NCBI GenBank assembly: GCA_964036045.1
Contig: OZ038382.1
Span: 139,946,961-140,010,960 of the forward strand
Reading direction: 5' to 3'
Length of the DNA stretch: 64,000 nt
From: Eutreptiella sp. 'Long Island Sound 2002'
Taxonomy: Eukaryota > Euglenozoa > Euglenophyceae > Eutreptiales > Eutreptiaceae
In this document: positions 1 to 10,189 of the stretch, piece after piece
How positions within the stretch are numbered: position 1 is the stretch's first letter
Layout of the letters: each line of letters starts with the position of its first letter
Made by a program: the position numbers and the translations under genes
Notes under the pieces: model-generated
Seen by the model: only the letters and a program-made list of their open reading frames with translations
Told to the model about the DNA's origin: nothing
Databases searched by the model: none

Positions 1-535
1 CAGGGCAGAAATTCTGGTACAGTGCAATGTGACAGAAGTCCTGATGCTCCCAGCTATCAAACAGCTCTGAAGCTACAGATCTGTCAAACAAAATCCACAT
101 TTGGTGGTTTCATGCTGAAGATATTCCCAAAATCTGAACAAACCGGCCAAAAAGCGCCGCCAGTAAGCATTATTGCTCATGCGCGACAGCGCGCTGGTAG
201 ATTGGGCGGCTGGGAAAGGACTCTGGCCGCAACGGACCACTGAACCACCCATATAGAACTGCGCACCGCCTCCTGGAGCAGGTGGGGTAGATGTTTTCCA
301 CATGAAAGGCAATGAGAAGTTGCAGCACCCTCGGAATGAATCTCCACACAAACTGATGTGACCAGAAAGCGGTACAAACGCTCAAAAAAATTGAATTTTT
401 TTCAGCAGGCAGCAAATCCGACCAGGCAGGGCCAGCGACATGGTGCAGCCGAGACTCGTGGTATTTTGTGTTTTCAATTGTTGAAATGGTTGAAATGGTT
501 GTTTTGTCTTTCGAAATGGTGATTTGTTATTTCAG
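1..535. other. Unannotated left edge
   Basis: I see no convincing gene here. Short open frames exist on both strands but share no family motif and overlap each other. The stretch ends in T-rich, repeat-poor DNA just before the 24-bp minisatellite. Confidence 0.5.
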
Positions 536-539
536 ATGC

Positions 540-1462
540 CCCTGAACTTGTGGGCCAACCTCTGCCCATTTGTTTTGGCCAACCTTTGCCCGTGCATTTG
601 GGCCGACCCTTGCCCATGTATTTGGGCCAATTTCTGCCCATTTGTTGGGGCCAACCTTTGCCCATGCATTTGGGCCAACCTTTGCCCACGCATTTGGGCC
701 AACCTTTGCCCATTTGTTTGGACCAACCTTTCCCCTTGCATTTGGGCCAACCTTTGCCCATGCATTTGGGCCAACCCTTGCCCATGTATCTGGGCCAACC
801 TCAGCCCGTTTGTTTGCGCCAACCTTTGCGCATGCATTTGGGGCACCCCTTGCCCATTGGTTTGGGCCACCATTTGCCCATGCATTTTCGCCAACCTTTG
901 CGCATATATTTGGGCCAACCTTTGCTCATTTGTTTGGGCCAACCCTTGCCCATTTGTTTGGGCCAACCCTTGCGCATGCATTTGGGCCAACCTTTGCCCA
1001 TTCATTTGGGCCAACCTTTGCCCATGCATTCGCTCCAACCCTTGCCCATGTGTTTAGGCCAGCCTTTGCTTATGCATTCAGGCCAAGCCTTGCCCATGTG
1101 TTTGGGCCAACGTTTGCCCATTTGTTTGGGCAAACTTTTGCCCACGTATTTGGGCGGACCTTTGTCCATGCATTAGGGCTAACCCTTGCCCATTTTATTG
1201 GGCCAATCTTTGCCCATTTGTTTGGGCCAACTATTGCCCATTTGTTTGGGCCAACCCTTGCCCATGTATTCCAAATTGGGCCAACCTTTGGCCATGCATT
1301 TGGGCCAGCCTTTGCCCATGCATTTGGGCCAATCGTTGCCCGTGTATTTGGGCCAACGTTTGCCGATGCATTTGGGCCAACCGTTGCCCGTGTATTTGGG
1401 CCACCTTCTACCTATGCATTTGGTCCAACCTTTGCCCATTGGTTTTGGCCAAGCTTTGCGGA
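540..1462. repeat. 24-bp minisatellite, array 1
   Basis: About 38 degenerate copies of a 24-bp unit with the core TTTGGGCCAACCTTTGCCCA lie head to tail. The last four bases of the unit vary most (ATGC, TTTG, ACGC and similar). Because 24 is divisible by three, the array is open in several frames on both strands, giving 8-residue repeats such as FGPTFAHA, HLGQPLPM or, on the minus strand, MGKGWPKC. One plus frame (FGPTFAHA) is open from 570 to 1466 across nearly the whole array, while the others meet stops, for example at 1174. Coding is possible but unproven; I treat it as satellite DNA. Confidence 0.9.
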
Positions 1463-2539
1463 TTGAACACTCAATGGTTGTTGTTGCTTTTTGTTGATTT
1501 TGTTTGTTGTGCTATTTTGGCGCATGTTTCATTGTTGTGCACATGTTGTTGCCCCTTTCTAGTCGTAGTGCACTTGCGATGCAATAGTTTCTTTGTTACA
1601 ATACGGCAACATGCAACAAACATATGCCGCGAGGTGGTGCATATCCAATGGCAAACAGAGGGGAAACGTGGGAATGAATTTTTTTCCAGTGGGCAATATG
1701 GAACGTTGTCTACCAAAACAAATGGCAAAGGAATGTATGAAGGAATTGAGGGAAGAGGGGCGAATGAGATGGGAACACAGCAATGTGGTTGCAAATTCTC
1801 CCTCCAATGCCCTGAAATTGTAGTGAATGGTATGCTGGAACCAGTGACACCTTGTTTGCACAAGGAAAGATTATAAGTTTGTCTAGCCTTGTGTGTTTTG
1901 CGTGTAGAACGTGTGTTTGTTTGAGACGTGTCAAGGCACGTGGCAATGGTGACATGGACTGTTCTACCATGAATTTTTGGGGGCAATACGGAAGGGTATT
2001 TACCAGAACAATTGCCGAAGGAATGTGTGAAGAATTTGAGGGAGGAGGGAACAATTGAATCGTCACATTTGCCGAGCATTGTCTTGGAATTGTAGTGAAT
2101 GGTATGACGGAATCAATGACACGTTGTTCCCAAGGGACTTCCTTTGCGTATTTTGCGTGTAGCGGCGTAGATGAAACGTGTGATTGTCTGAGATGTGTCA
2201 AGGCACATGGCAATGGTGGCATGGAATTTGTGGGTAAGATGGTGTGGGGCCCTCATGGATGACCACGACATAGTAAGAATTTGGAGATTAGATGAATGAC
2301 ACACGTGTGCATGGCTCTCAATATCGTATCATGGGCAATGACGTCTGTTTGGTGTTGCATATTTGTTGTGCACATGTGATATTAATTGTAATACAAAAGA
2401 ACACCGTGGGTAATATGGTTGGGGGCAATATGAAAAATTGTTATGAGAACAATTGCCTAGGACATGAGGGAGAAGAAACAATGCAATGGAAACACCAAAA
2501 TGTGGTTGGAACTGCTCTGTCTAATACAATGAAATTGTA
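1463..2539. repeat. Spacer between minisatellite arrays, with internal repeats
   Basis: This spacer contains no recognisable gene. It is built from diverged sub-repeats that share a phrase close to GAAATTGTAGTGAATGGTATG, seen near 1821 and 2089 and again near 3486, 3990 and 4461 in the next unit. Its first part (from about 1486) aligns with 3155 onward, so it belongs to a larger duplicated unit. Confidence 0.65.
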
Positions 2540-2555
2540 ATGAATGGTTTTGCCC

Positions 2556-3115
2556 TTGCCCATGCATTTCAGCCAGCCCTTGTCCATGCACTTGCGCCCA
2601 CCTTTGCCGAATTGTTCAGGCCAGCACTTGCGCATGTATTTGGGCCAACCCTTGCCCATGCATTCGGGCCAACCTTTGCCCATTGGATTCGGCCAACCAT
2701 TGCTCATGCCCATGTATTAGGGCCAACCCTTGCCCGTGTATTTGGGCCAACCCTTGCCCATGCATTTGGGCAAACCCTTGCCCATGCATTTAGGCCAACC
2801 CTTGCCAATGCATTTGGCACGACCCTTGCCCATGCATTTGGGCCAACCCTTGCCCATGCATTTTGGCCAACCCTTGCTCATGCATTTGGGCCAACCTGTG
2901 CCCATGCATTTGGGCCACCCCTTGCCCATGTATTTGGGCCAACCTTTGCCCATGCATTTCGGCCAACCCTTGCCCATGCATTTGGGCCAACCCTTGCTCA
3001 TGTATTTGGGCCAACGCTTGCCCATACATTTAGGCCAACCTCTGCCCATTTGTGTGGGGCAACCCGTTCCCATGCACTTGGGCCAACCAATGCCCATTTT
3101 TTTGGGCCAACCTTC
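2556..3115. repeat. 24-bp minisatellite, array 2
   Basis: About 23 copies of the same 24-bp unit as in array 1, here mostly with CCCTTGCCCATGCATTTGGG as the common core. The frame that reads FGPTLAHA is again the longest one, open from 2540 to 3235 and past the array end. The HLGQPLPM frame is cut by a TAG near 2717. Confidence 0.9.
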
Positions 3116-4490
3116 AGGTACATATGTGGTGAAATACGAACACGCAACATTTGTAGTTGGTTTTTGTTGATTTTGTTTGTTGTACTATTTTGGCGCATGT
3201 TTAATTGTTGTGCACATGTTGTTGCCTATTTGTAGTGCACTTGCGATATAATATTAGTTACTCTGTCACAACATGGCAACATGCAACAAACATATGCCGC
3301 GAGGTGGTGCATATCCAATGGCAAATGGAGGGGGAACGTGGGAATGTATTTTTTTTCCAGTGGGCAATATGGAATGTTGTCCACGAGAACAAGTGTCAAA
3401 GGAAGGTATGAAGGAATCGAGAGAAGAGGGAAGAATGAAATGGAAACACGGAAATGTGGTTGCAAATTCTTCCTCCAATGCCATGAAATTGTAGTGAATG
3501 CCATCCACCTCCCTTGACATCAGTGTCACGTTGTTTCCACGGAAGAAAGATTACATAATTGTACTAGCCTTGTGTGTTTTGCGTGTAGAATGTGTGTTTG
3601 TTTGAGATGTGTCAAGGCACATGCAACGGTGACATGGACCGTTGTACCATGAAATGGTTGGGGCGATATGGAAGGGTATTTACTAGAACATATGTGAAGG
3701 ATGTGAGGGAGGAGGGACAGAACACATCGTTGTTTGGGACCTTGTTGCCGATGTATTTTGGTGCATGTTTGGTGTCATGCGTGGGTGGTTGTACATTTAT
3801 TTGTGGGTGAAGGTACGGGTACGGTGCATGCAAACAGAGGGAAAATGTGGGCATCAATTTTTTGGGGGCAATGTGGAAGATTTTATACGAGAAGAATTGC
3901 CATAGAAACGTGTGAAGGATTTTATGGAGGAGGGTACAATGCAAGGGAACCACTCAAATGTGGTTGCAAAATTGCCGACTAATGTCTTGGAATTGTAGTG
4001 AATGGTATGACGGAACCAGTGACACGTTGTTTCCAAGGAAGAAAGATGAATAAATGCTACTAACTTTGCGTGTTTTGCGTGTAGAAGCGTAGATGGAACA
4101 TCTAATTGTGTGGGGCCCTCATGGATGACCAAGAGATAGTACGAAGTTGGAGATTAAATGAATGACACACGTGTGCATGGCTCTACATATTGCATAATGG
4201 GCAATGACGTTTGTTTGGTGCATGTGATGCAATGTTATCGTGCACATGTGATACAATGTTAGTTTAATTACTTGGTCACAATATAATTTGGCGAACGGCC
4301 ATGGTGCGTGGTGCTGGCGAACAAAGGGAAAACGTGGGCAATATGGTTTGGGGGCAATATGAAAGGTCATGACGAGAGCAATTGCCGAGGACATGAGGGA
4401 GGAGCGAACAATGCAATGGAAACACCGAAATGTGGTTGCAAATTCTGTGTCTAATACAATGAAATTCTAGTGAATGGTATGATCGAATTT

Positions 4491-5040
4491 ACGTAGTGAC
4501 ACGTTGTTTCCACGGCTGGTGCAAAAGCCATGGATCGGTGCCGTGACATGCAAACCGAACAGAATGGTAAATCTGATAATGCAATTGAATGCAGCTCTCT
4601 TCCACAGCAACTATAAACCCGCGAAAACCTTGCACCTCCTATTTTAGAGTTTGTTCTTTTGATGCATGGGGGTTTCCCCCCGGCGAGCATTACTCAAAGC
4701 GGCCTAACCACAGGCAAGAGCTTTCATGGCGAGCTGAAGTCCAAAGCAAGAGAACGTATGTACACAAATAGTATAAGTACCTGTTCTTGCTGAGACCTGG
4801 GCACAGACCAGGTTCATCTTGGTGCAGTGCACTGCCCTGGATGGCACCAGTGGCCGGAAAATAACTCAAGCTCTGCTGCAGAGGACCAGAGTAATGTGCT
4901 GAAAAAAGAAAAAATTAAGAATGGGTGCAAGGATTCCTAAGCACTGACACCGTGGGGGGCGCCGCAGCTTAATCGCCACTGGCAGCCCAGCCAAAAAAGG
5001 CGTCTGGCAAAGAGAATCATGCAAAAAAAGAAGCAAAAGG
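4491..5040. other. Gene-free stretch
   Basis: No coding family, RNA gene or repeat is recognised. Sequence related to the preceding spacer fades out at about 4520. Confidence 0.5.
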
Positions 5041-5480
5041 AGGACAGAGACTGGCTGCTTGGGGCGCGGGTACCAAGGGCAGGGCCATAGGCCGAGCTCT
5101 GGACTCATTCACGCACTGCACCAGGGCGTGGGTGCGCTGAGGTGTGTGTGTGTGTCCCGTGCGAGGCACAGGGGGGGGGGGTCATGGTTGCCGAAAACTG
5201 CAGTGGGGGGGGGGGCTGCAGTTGACAGAGAAGAGGTGAATGACGGAGAGAAGCAAAAGAAGGACAGAGACTGGCTGCATGGGGCGCGGGTATCTAGGGC
5301 ACGGCCATAGGCCGAGCTCTGGACTCATTCACGCACTGCACCAGGGCATGGGTGCGCCGAGGTGTGTGTGTGTGTCCCATGCGAGGCACAGGAGGGAGGG
5401 GGGGGGCATGGTTGCCGAAAACTGCAGTGGGGGGGGGGGGCTGCAGTTGACAGAGAAGAGGTGAATGACGAAGAGCAGGT
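5041..5480. repeat. 220-bp tandem duplication with G-runs
   Basis: A 220-bp unit starting AGGACAGAGACTGGCTGC occurs at 5041 and again at 5261. Each copy holds a (GT)n tract, a run of 9 or more G near 5170/5400 and a second G-run near 5206/5430 on the plus strand. It lies directly downstream of the minus-strand LINE ORF2 and could be the tandem-repeat 3' UTR of that element; I see no poly-A tail that would settle this. Confidence 0.75.
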
Positions 5481-5512
5481 TAAAAGGGGAGAAGGACACC
5501 TTTCCGGGAAAT

Positions 5513-7333
5513 TCAGTGCGGGGCGGAGACCCCCCGGTCCCTAGTGGAGCTTAATCTCCTTTCACACTGAAGTGTTGGGGAACTGTGACCCGTGGAGTGA
5601 AGGTGAAGTGAGGCGGAGAGTGTCTGTCTTAGTGACTGTGCGGCAGGTAGCACCAGAGCGTTTTTTGTTTGGATTTTTGTTGATGGGGGCGAATGATTGA
5701 ATTTTTGGGAAAGAGAGCTGAGCGGAGTGGTGGGCTGATGTGCTGTAGAGGGAGACTGAGTTTTTCCAGGGGTTGTCAGTGGTGTCTGGCTGCAGAGTGT
5801 GCAGGTCTGGTATGGGTTACTGCTGAGCCACTGTTGGATGTCTTGCGGTGTTGTTTTTGGGCGTTGGCGTCGTTTTTCCATTGCACAGTGGAGGTGATTT
5901 CTGCGTTGAGTGTAGGTGAGTGCAGGTGGGGGTGAACGGAGAAGGTTACTGAGAGAGTTAGGAATCAGTGTACGGATGAAGTTGCGGCGGTCACCCAGTG
6001 TTGCGGTGGTCCACCAATCAGAAATGAGGTCGTTGAAAGGGGAAGGCCAAGCGTTGATGATGGCTTGGCATAGGTGTGCAGTGGCTGTGCATTCAGCTCC
6101 AACTGTTATTGGGTCCAGAGGGTGTTTCTGGAGACATTTGGGGCAGGGGTATTTATTAACGATGTAGTGTGGTTGGTAACCAGTGCAACTGTACAGACCA
6201 TTAACCCATTTGAAGGGGAAACGGGAGAACCAGGAGGTATGAGAGTACAAATCTCTGCTCATGGAGAGGTGTATGTTATTGTGAGAGTGTACGGGGAGTA
6301 AGTGTTTGACAGATTTAAGGGATACCTTACCTGGGAGTGGTGTGCACTGGTGATAAATGAAGTAGGTGGAACTTTGTTGGTGTGATCCTGGGGGGTAGTT
6401 GATGTTATTGGAGGCCCATTTAGAGATGGCGTCAGAGTAGTCATTGCCTGGAAAGTCAGCGTGACCTTTGATCCAAGTAAAAATGATATGAAGAGGTGAT
6501 GAGTGGAGAAGGGTCCAGATGTGGGAGTACCAGAGGCAGAAGGGGTTGCTACTGGCAGTGAAGGGGTTGAATTTTGTCTGCTGGATGAGTTGTAGAGTAC
6601 TGTAGACACTCAAATCGTCTATGGCGAAAATTATGGGTTGGGGTAATGTGGGGAGAGAGCGCAGGAGTGTGGTGAGGATGATGGAAGATATCTCTGCCGG
6701 GTATGAGCCTTTGATGGGGGATGTGTTGCAGATGGTCATGGGAGGTGCGGTATTGAATGTGGCCGCAGAACCTGAAGGTCTGTCATTTTTTTGGTCGTCA
6801 GAACCGTCCGTGTAGCATACAGCGGCTGTAGGATAGGTGAGAAGAGCCTGCCTGAGGTCGTTGCAACCCAAGAAGTGGAGGTGGTCCAGTTTTGGTGGGG
6901 GTATGTTGTGCACCAGAGTGAATTGGAGAAATGAAGGGCTAAAATGAGAATTGCTGAAGGCATAGGGAAAGGAGGTAGTGTCCGGAGGATTTGGAGGATT
7001 GGTAGGGATAGCTATGGCTTTGGGATTGTTAGTGGTGTTGGTGGGGAGGCGGAATATGTTGTTGTTAGTGATCTGGACAGTCATGTCGGGGAAAGTCGCT
7101 GTGGTTTTGTTTGAGTTGGGGTGATCCAGAGTGCCTAAGTGCCTAATTCTGGTCCTTTTGGGATGCTGGGTGTTCTGAGTGGTAGAGTAGGTGGGTGGAT
7201 CAGTGGCAGACTGGTAGTAGGTGAAGGCTATTTCTGTTGGGGTGTGAGCAGGGAGTTGGTTAAGCAGGCAGGAGTTAATGTTTCGGATGTTGTGACAGTG
7301 GTAGCCTAGAAATTTGGCAGAGGAGGCAGTCAT
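5513..7333 (-). pseudogene. LINE ORF2, RNase H and C-terminal Cys/His domain
   Basis: This 606-residue block is the C-terminal third of ORF2. The RNase H domain, which removes RNA from the hybrid, shows YTDGS, YPAEISSI, IIFAIDDLSVY and WIKGHADFPGNDYSDAISKW, that is, all four acidic positions. About 80 residues later comes CPKCLQKHPLDPITVGAEC, a C-X2-C-X3-H-X10-C motif. The same spacing recurs in the unrelated LINE stump at 13.8-14.8 kb, which supports a real metal-binding element. The block is open to its natural-looking stop at 5513. Its first Met is internal: the frame runs upstream to the TAA at 7421. Confidence 0.85.
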
Positions 7334-7423
7334 GTGTTGAAGCAGATTGGGTTCGTAGGAGTCAGTGAGCAGGGTGTTGATAACTGTTTCATTGGTCGTT
7401 TGGGGGCCATGGAGAAAGGATTA

Positions 7424-9232
7424 ACGTAGGGTGTGGTTGATGGTTTGTAAGTGTGTTGTGATAGAGACTTTGGTAATGTTGAGGCCAGAGGAAGCATTAG
7501 AGGAGTATTTAGTTTTTTTAGGGATGCAATAAGAGAGTTCGCCAGACTTGGAGATGTGAGTCCATATGAGAGCGTCTAGTTTGTCGAGTTTATCTTGAGG
7601 AAGGGAGTTGTAGATAAGGCGGTAGGTGAGCGTAGGAATGAGTTGAATGTTGGAGAGTGTGATGGTTTTGTTGTGAGTGAGGGGGAGAGTGGAGAGGTTG
7701 GTAAGGAAGGAATTGATGGTGTTCACCAGGAGTTGATACATTTGGGTATTTTGTCTTTGGTTGAAGAAGTAAGTGCCAAGGTATTTGTAAAAACTTCAGG
7801 GGTTACCACTGTTATCGAAGATGCCGACGTGAGTGGAAGATGAGATGCGGATGGTCACCTGGGGAGCGTTGTTGAGTGCGTGAAGTTCGGATTTGGTGAC
7901 GTTGAAAGAGAGGCCGTATAGGGGCCCTTCGGTGAACAGGAAGTGAAGGATTTTGTGGAGGGTGTGGGGTGATTTAGTTTGAAGTGGGATGTCATCAATG
8001 AAGGAGAGTAGGGCGTGAAATTCTTGTGTGGGGAGAAGAGTTTTAATGTGGAGAATGATGTGATCGACAAAGAGGTTGAAGAGAATGGTTGGCATGGGGC
8101 ATCCTTGTCGGAGTTCCCGTATGCAGTGTGCAGCAAAGAGAGCGAAGCCGTTGACTATGGGGTAGTCATACGGGGCGGCGTAGAGGTTTTTAATGAGGTT
8201 GATTAGGTAGGTAGGTATGTTGTAATTGGAGAGAATTTTCCAGAGAGCATTGTGGGAACGGATTTGGGTGCCTTGTTTAGGTCGAGGTAGAGGTGGTAGA
8301 TGTCGGGGTGGAGAGAAAGATTGGCAATCATGGAGAAGATGTGGTCACTTGTGCGGTTGTTGGGTAAACCTCCGTATTGTGTGTTGTTAGTGAGTTTGTA
8401 TGTGGTGGAGTAGTGAGTAAGGGTACAGGCTCCATAGGAAGCAAGTACTTTGTAAATAGAGTTCAGGAGAGCGATGGGACGGTAGTTTGTGGGTAAGTGT
8501 GGGTCTCCTTTTTTTATAGAGGAGAATAGTTTTGGCTCTGAGCCAGTGAAAGGGGATATTAGTGGTAATGAGAGTAGAGATTACGTTGTAGATGAAGGTT
8601 TGTATGTTATGGGGAACCACAGAGAAGAGGTAGAGAGAGGTGTCACCAAAACCAGGGGCGGTGTACGGTTTGGCGTTGGTAAGTAAATGGTCGAAAAATT
8701 GTCTAGTGAATTTGGAATGTGGGACGTTGTTTGGGAGTTTGGGGGAGTTGGTCATCATCGTGTCAATGAAGGAAGTTTCGATGTCGAAGGAGGGTGGTCC
8801 TCCGAGGGAGATGAGGGATTCGCCCATGGATTGGCACATAGCATTGGGGTCCGAAGTGAGGTTACCATTTGTGTCATAAAGGGATAGGGGGGAAGTGGTG
8901 CGTGGGTGTAAGATGTTGTTGATGGTTTTGGTTATCCGTTTGCTGTGAATGAGTGAGTAGTGTAGTTTCTTGTGGTTCTGTGATTGTTTTTTGATGTTTC
9001 AATCGTTCAGGAGAGATTGGAGTGTAGTGAGAGATTGTTTGTTGAGTCCTTTTTGGGTGTTAAGTTTGAGTGCTTGTTCATTGAATTCTTTTTCAAATCC
9101 CGTAGGTTTGTGAGCGTGAGCTTGGAGAGTGACTCGCTTGTAAGCGGTGACAAGTTGGGAAAGGATAAAGTCAGTGATACGCACTATGTCATTACGAGAC
9201 AGGTCGCTCAGAGTTGAGTTGTAGTTGGAGAC
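7424..9232 (-). pseudogene. LINE ORF2, reverse transcriptase part (broken)
   Basis: This middle part of ORF2 copies the LINE RNA at the target. Reverse transcriptase motifs are visible in order: the NYRPIALLN motif (about 8470-8500), YLDLNKA motif A (about 8267-8302), RELRQGCP (about 8095) and the catalytic FIDD box (about 7992-8003, with Phe-Ile in place of the usual Tyr-Ala). In-frame stops are TGA at 8999, TGA at 7796 and TAA at 7421. A run of seven A (minus strand, 8509-8515) shifts the frame just before NYRPIALLN. A second shift just after motif A, near 8260-8270, restores the original frame. A linker with basic residues joins it to the endonuclease. Confidence 0.85.
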
Positions 9233-10189
9233 TCAGGTATCTAGTGGTTGGAGGATGGAAGTTAAGCGCGATTTTTCATTCTTGTTCAGGGGACGATAGT
9301 GGATGGAGGATTGTGGGATGTGGTAGATGTTGAGGGGATTGTTGGGGATGGCTATGGTTGTAGATGCAGGCCTATGGTCGGTGGTTGAGTTGTTGCTGTC
9401 GATGTAAGTGTTGAATGGTTCAAAATTGGAGTGGAAGGCTGGGGAGGTGAGGATGAGGCCGATGCGTGTTTGTGAGTGGAGTCGTGGGTTTGCGGGTCTG
9501 GTCCAATGTTCAGCTTCCGGGTGATCTTTGCGGTATGGATCGATGAGGGTGGGAGTCGTGGAATGGGATGGAGGGTTTACTTGGTTATCTAGCCAGGGCC
9601 AGTGTTTGGGATGCTTAACGTTTTCAGTGTCAAGGAGGGGTTGAAGGTAGGGGTTAAAGTCGCCCAAGAGGACGTGGTGTGGTTGGTCGTGTTGAAGTTT
9701 GGAGACTGTCTGTTCGATACGAGTTCTTAGGTGTGCTAGGTAAGATTTGTAGATATTGATAATACGGACTGTGGGGTAACCAGGAATGGTGACGTCTATA
9801 GCAAGGACACAACCGTGTACCGGGTTGTGTTTGATGGTGGTGGTGTAGGGAGAAAGAGAGGAGTTGATGATGATGGCGGTGCCATTAGTATGATCGTTTG
9901 TGATGTTGGTGTAGATGTGGGTGTTGAGGAGGTGAGAGAGATTGGGTGCATGTGGTATTTCTTGTAGACAAAGGATGTCGGTTTGATTTTGCATGTGATG
10001 TAGGATAATTGCCTCAAGTTTGTCGATCTTTTTTGCCGTGTTATGGGTGGTGAGAGTTAGTGGTGTTTTAGAATGGATGAGTGATTTACTTTGGTCGGGG
10101 GTGGTGTCGTGTGAGTTGTGGTGAGTGTTGTCAAACCTGGGGGGTTGGGGAACGTTTGGGGGAAGTGGAAGATCAGGTGGTCGCGTCAT
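9233..10189 (-). pseudogene. LINE ORF2, N-terminal APE-like endonuclease
   Basis: The 318-residue block is an exonuclease-endonuclease-phosphatase domain, which in LINEs nicks target DNA to prime reverse transcription. Visible signatures in order are LTTHNTA near the start, ILCLQEIPH (catalytic Glu), GTAIIINSSL, VRIINIYKSY, HVLLGDFNPY (Asp/Asn pair), RIGLILTS and the C-terminal STTDHRPA with its Asp-His pair. The endonuclease itself therefore looks intact. The start ATG overlaps the ORF1 stop as ATGA. The block ends at an in-frame TGA (9233-9235), and the same frame continues beyond it, so this is a nonsense mutation and not the natural end. Confidence 0.85.

Larger units (their letters stand above)
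540..4490. repeat. Two-fold higher-order duplication (minisatellite plus spacer)
   Basis: Two units of roughly 2 kb follow one another: array plus spacer at about 540-2540, then array plus spacer at about 2540-4490. Matching landmarks are TTTTTGTTGATTTTGTTTGT near 1488 and 3167, and the closing phrase GAAACACCAAAATGTGGTTG (2489) against GAAACACCGAAATGTGGTTG (near 4419). The spacers are diverged and carry indels, so the duplication is not recent. Confidence 0.7.

Noticed and set aside
474-1439. Minus-strand repeat proteins (MGKGWPKC units)
   Set aside because: The 24-bp period keeps frames open; it is interrupted by stops more often than the plus frame and shows no independent coding sign.
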